A stretch of DNA of 16,003 bases from positions 1-16,003 of the forward strand of contig CAIZDF010000664.1 of NCBI GenBank assembly GCA_903931645.1, written 5' to 3'. Below, in pieces: positions 14,159 through 16,003 of this stretch. Within the stretch, counting starts at the first letter, position 1. Every line of letters starts with the position of its first letter. Source of the DNA: an uncultured Tolumonas sp. (GTDB taxonomy: Bacteria > Pseudomonadota > Gammaproteobacteria > Enterobacterales > Aeromonadaceae). Both the position numbers and the translations under genes were made by a program. The notes under the pieces were generated by a model. The model had not been told where the DNA came from and made no database searches. It worked only from the letters and a program-made list of their open reading frames with translations.

Positions 14159-15484
14159 TTATTGATGATAACAACGCTGCAGTTCACTGAAAGCATAATA
14201 AAAGCTACCGGCTTTTATGGGCTGACAATCGGTTTTAAAACGCGTTTCCCGCTCGTTATACAACATTTTTACCAAATAGTGCTGGTGAGCATCCCGATAG
14301 ACATCCCACTGAATATTGGCTGCCATTGGCGCGATACTTTCACCCCGCCACGGATTGTTGTCATAACGATACGGCTGCTCAGTGGTAACCGCTTGATTGC
14401 TACCGGGCAGTTGTAACAAAGTGACGAACGGGATCACCACTTCGGCATGGCTGAAGCGCAGTTTTGCCGCCAAAGGCGAAGCATTTCCCTGCTGCTGTTT
14501 TATGCTGTTAAAGAAATCATCCACCAGCACCCGCGCCATGCGATAGGTAATATCCTGCTCCTGAAATGCGGGGCCTTTTTGATAAAAGTCTTCCGCATCA
14601 TTGAGATAGGCAAACCATTTTGCAGCCTCTGCCGGGATAAACTGGCTGAACTGCCACTGACCTTCATATTGCATACCGGGAGCAATCGCATACAGGTCAT
14701 ATAGCATTTGCGCGGCATCCAACGGAGCCGGTAACTCGCCGCTTCCTAACTGATCGACAAATGGCTTCGTGTAAATACGTTCTAATACTTGCCGGGCTAT
14801 TTGCTGACTTTGCGCCTGCTCTTTGATCGCAGCCAGTGTTGCTTTGAGCTGGGCATCTTTTTTCAGATAGTCACGATAGGGTTTACTGCCGTCGTTTTTA
14901 TGAAAATAGAGCTGCACCGGATTGGCCGCTGCGGGCAGCAATAACGGCGTTAATGCAGGCTGCGTTTGCTTGAGACCGAGCACAAAGTTTTCCGCGCTAT
15001 CGACCGCCCGCCCCTTGCCGGAGTTTTGCACACTGATTTTCCGACCCAGAGCAATGGCTTGCTGAAATAACGACTGATCACGTAAAACAAGCCGGCCTGC
15101 CAGCTGTTGATGCTCTTCGCGTCCTAATTGCGTCAATTGACCATAACCTAACGTCTGATTGGCTTTGATCATTGCCACCAGCTGCGGCCCCAGCGTTTTA
15201 CCCAGCGCCGTTAACGCACCACTTTTTTGTGCCTGCTGCCAAAGTTGATAACTCCGCACATCACTTTTACCCCCCGTCATCGTGCGCGCACCATGGCGCG
15301 CTAATAGCTCGGTAAACACCAACTGATAACCGCTAGGTACCGGCTGATAATCTGCTATCTGTTGCTGGGGTTGATAAAGGGTCTTCGAACTTAAAAACGG
15401 CGGAAAAACTGCTGAGGCAAAAACGGAGAAAGGTAACCAATTCAAACCAAGCAATACACTATAAAACCAGGCAAACCGTTGCAT
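14159..15484 (-). CDS. Secreted histidine phosphatase, MINPP-type (phytase-like)
   Basis: A 441-residue protein starting with a hydrophobic signal sequence (about 1-25, possible cleavage after FASA), so periplasmic or exported. The histidine phosphatase motif is RHGAR (63-67, nucleophile His64). The distal acid motif is His346-Ala347-Glu348 in FSHAEVVIPF, rather than the HD of AppA/Agp-type enzymes. HAE is typical of multiple inositol polyphosphate phosphatases (MINPP), including bacterial ones such as that of Bacteroides. It probably removes phosphate from phytate or related sugar and inositol phosphates; the substrate is inferred from family. ATG 15484 follows GGAG at 6 nt. It lies 21 bp downstream of the DUF486 gene on the same strand, so the two may be co-transcribed. 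Several cysteines near the C-terminus could form disulfides. Confidence 0.85.
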   Translation of the reverse strand: MQRFAWFYSVLLGLNWLPFSVFASAVFPPFLSSKTLYQPQQQIADYQPVPSGYQLVFTELLARHGARTMTGGKSDVRSYQLWQQAQKSGALTALGKTLGPQLVAMIKANQTLGYGQLTQLGREEHQQLAGRLVLRDQSLFQQAIALGRKISVQNSGKGRAVDSAENFVLGLKQTQPALTPLLLPAAANPVQLYFHKNDGSKPYRDYLKKDAQLKATLAAIKEQAQSQQIARQVLERIYTKPFVDQLGSGELPAPLDAAQMLYDLYAIAPGMQYEGQWQFSQFIPAEAAKWFAYLNDAEDFYQKGPAFQEQDITYRMARVLVDDFFNSIKQQQGNASPLAAKLRFSHAEVVIPFVTLLQLPGSNQAVTTEQPYRYDNNPWRGESIAPMAANIQWDVYRDAHQHYLVKMLYNERETRFKTDCQPIKAGSFYYAFSELQRCYHQ

Positions 15485-15505
15485 TACCTACTCCCCGTCG
15501 ATCGG

Positions 15506-15865
15506 TCAGATCATACTCATGATTTTTTCACGGAAGATAAAGAACACCGCACCCAGCATGCAAAGGGCCGCCCACAGATAGTCGAGTTTGATCTCTTCTT
15601 TCAGATAGAACACGGAGAACGGCACAAACACTGCCAACGCGATCACTTCCTGCATGATTTTCAGCTGCCCTACACTCAGTGCGGTGTGGCCGATCCGGTT
15701 AGCCGGCACCTGCAGCAGATATTCAAACAGCGCAATGCCCCAACTCACCATTGCCGCAATGATCCATGGCTTGCTGCTCATGTCTTTCAGATGACCATAC
15801 CAGGCGAAGGTCATAAATACGTTGCTGCACATCAGTAACAACATACTGGTTAAAATGGGATTCAC
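15506..15865 (-). CDS. DUF486 (DMT-like) small membrane protein
   Basis: A 119-residue protein with four hydrophobic helices: LTSMLLLMCSNVFMTFAWYGHL, IIAAMVSWGIALFEYLL, IALAVFVPFSVFYL and YLWAALCMLGAVFFIF. It matches the DUF486 family in the segments FMTFAWYGHLK, WGIALFEYLLQVPANRIGH and LKIMQEVI. DUF486 is a half-size relative of the drug/metabolite transporter superfamily and has no assigned substrate. GTG 15865 is preceded by GGAG with a spacing of 6-7 nt. The gene is first in a probable two-gene unit with the phosphatase; nothing in the sequence shows a functional link between them. Confidence 0.85.
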   Translation of the reverse strand: MNPILTSMLLLMCSNVFMTFAWYGHLKDMSSKPWIIAAMVSWGIALFEYLLQVPANRIGHTALSVGQLKIMQEVIALAVFVPFSVFYLKEEIKLDYLWAALCMLGAVFFIFREKIMSMI

Positions 15866-15893
15866 GTCACACTCCGGAAGTTACAACGGCGAA

Positions 15894-15899
15894 TTTATA
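15894..15899 (-). promoter_or_regulatory. Possible -10 element upstream of the DUF486 gene
   Basis: TATAAA on the minus strand, about 29 bp upstream of the GTG start. No good -35 is visible at 17 bp. The rest of 15866-16003 is AT-rich non-coding sequence in which I see no gene. Confidence 0.3.
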
Positions 15900-16003
15900 G
15901 CGCTGAGCGGAGAAAAAAGAAAGTGATTTAAAAATAAGCGACGCTACCCGATATTAGTCTTTTTGAGCGTAGTTAATCGTATCAGCTGTAATATATGTTA
16001 TGC

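Noticed and set aside
15479-15838. 119-codon plus-strand frame opposite the DUF486 gene
   Set aside because: Complement of a gene with four clear membrane helices and a good ribosome site; the plus frame is His- and Gln-rich with no start signal.
1-16003. Mobile element, CRISPR array, tRNA/rRNA or defence system
   Set aside because: No transposase or integrase, no regularly spaced direct repeats, no terminal repeats with target duplications and no tRNA-like cloverleaf were seen on either strand.

Overview
This is a 16 kb chromosomal stretch of a gammaproteobacterium with mid-range GC and dense gene packing. Protein resemblance (ExuT, ExuR, UxaC, UxaB, UxaA, YgjV and YihG all read as close relatives of the E. 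coli proteins, judged from memory) together with the mixed neighbourhood suggests a member of the Aeromonadales such as Tolumonas or Aeromonas. The genus is an inference; no alignment was run. I see no insertion sequence, prophage, CRISPR array, tRNA or rRNA. The window looks like core or metabolic-accessory chromosome rather than a mobile island.

Layout. (1) 1-310: 3' end of dsbA, with a clear intrinsic terminator. (2) 328-7916: a hexuronate (galacturonate/glucuronate) utilisation locus. exuR (repressor) and exuT (permease) lie on the minus strand. uxaC-uxaB-uxaA-ygjV lie on the plus strand, diverging from exuT across a 391-bp control region. (3) 7988-8446: a DUF523/TudS-like small protein with conserved cysteines. 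(4) 8443-9330, minus: a YihG-type membrane acyltransferase whose stop codon overlaps that of the DUF523 gene. (5) 9518-10177: a Bax inhibitor-1 family membrane protein. (6) 10268-14155: an overlapping three-gene unit encoding a MoxR AAA+ ATPase, a DUF58 protein and a TgpA-like transglutaminase. (7) 14159-15865, minus: a small DUF486 membrane protein followed by a secreted histidine phosphatase of the MINPP type.

How the genes work together. ExuT would import hexuronates. UxaC isomerises galacturonate to tagaturonate (and glucuronate to fructuronate), UxaB reduces tagaturonate to altronate, and UxaA dehydrates altronate to 2-keto-3-deoxygluconate. The galacturonate branch to KDG is therefore complete here; UxuA/UxuB, KdgK and KDPG aldolase must lie elsewhere. 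An 11-bp motif, TTGGTATAACA, occurs exactly three times, each time at a control point of this locus (exuR promoter, exuT upstream region, uxaC promoter). It resembles the ExuR/UxuR operator TTGGTATACCAA. At exuR and uxaC its right half doubles as the -35 hexamer, 17 bp from a good -10. The exuR copy also sits inside a perfect 19-bp inverted repeat that can act as the exuT terminator.

Nothing here is clearly a wholly new system. The observations most worth a second look are the combined operator/promoter/terminator at 1122-1173, the hairpins that overlap or flank translation starts, YgjV translationally coupled to UxaA, and the HAE-type (MINPP-like) phosphatase in a bacterium.
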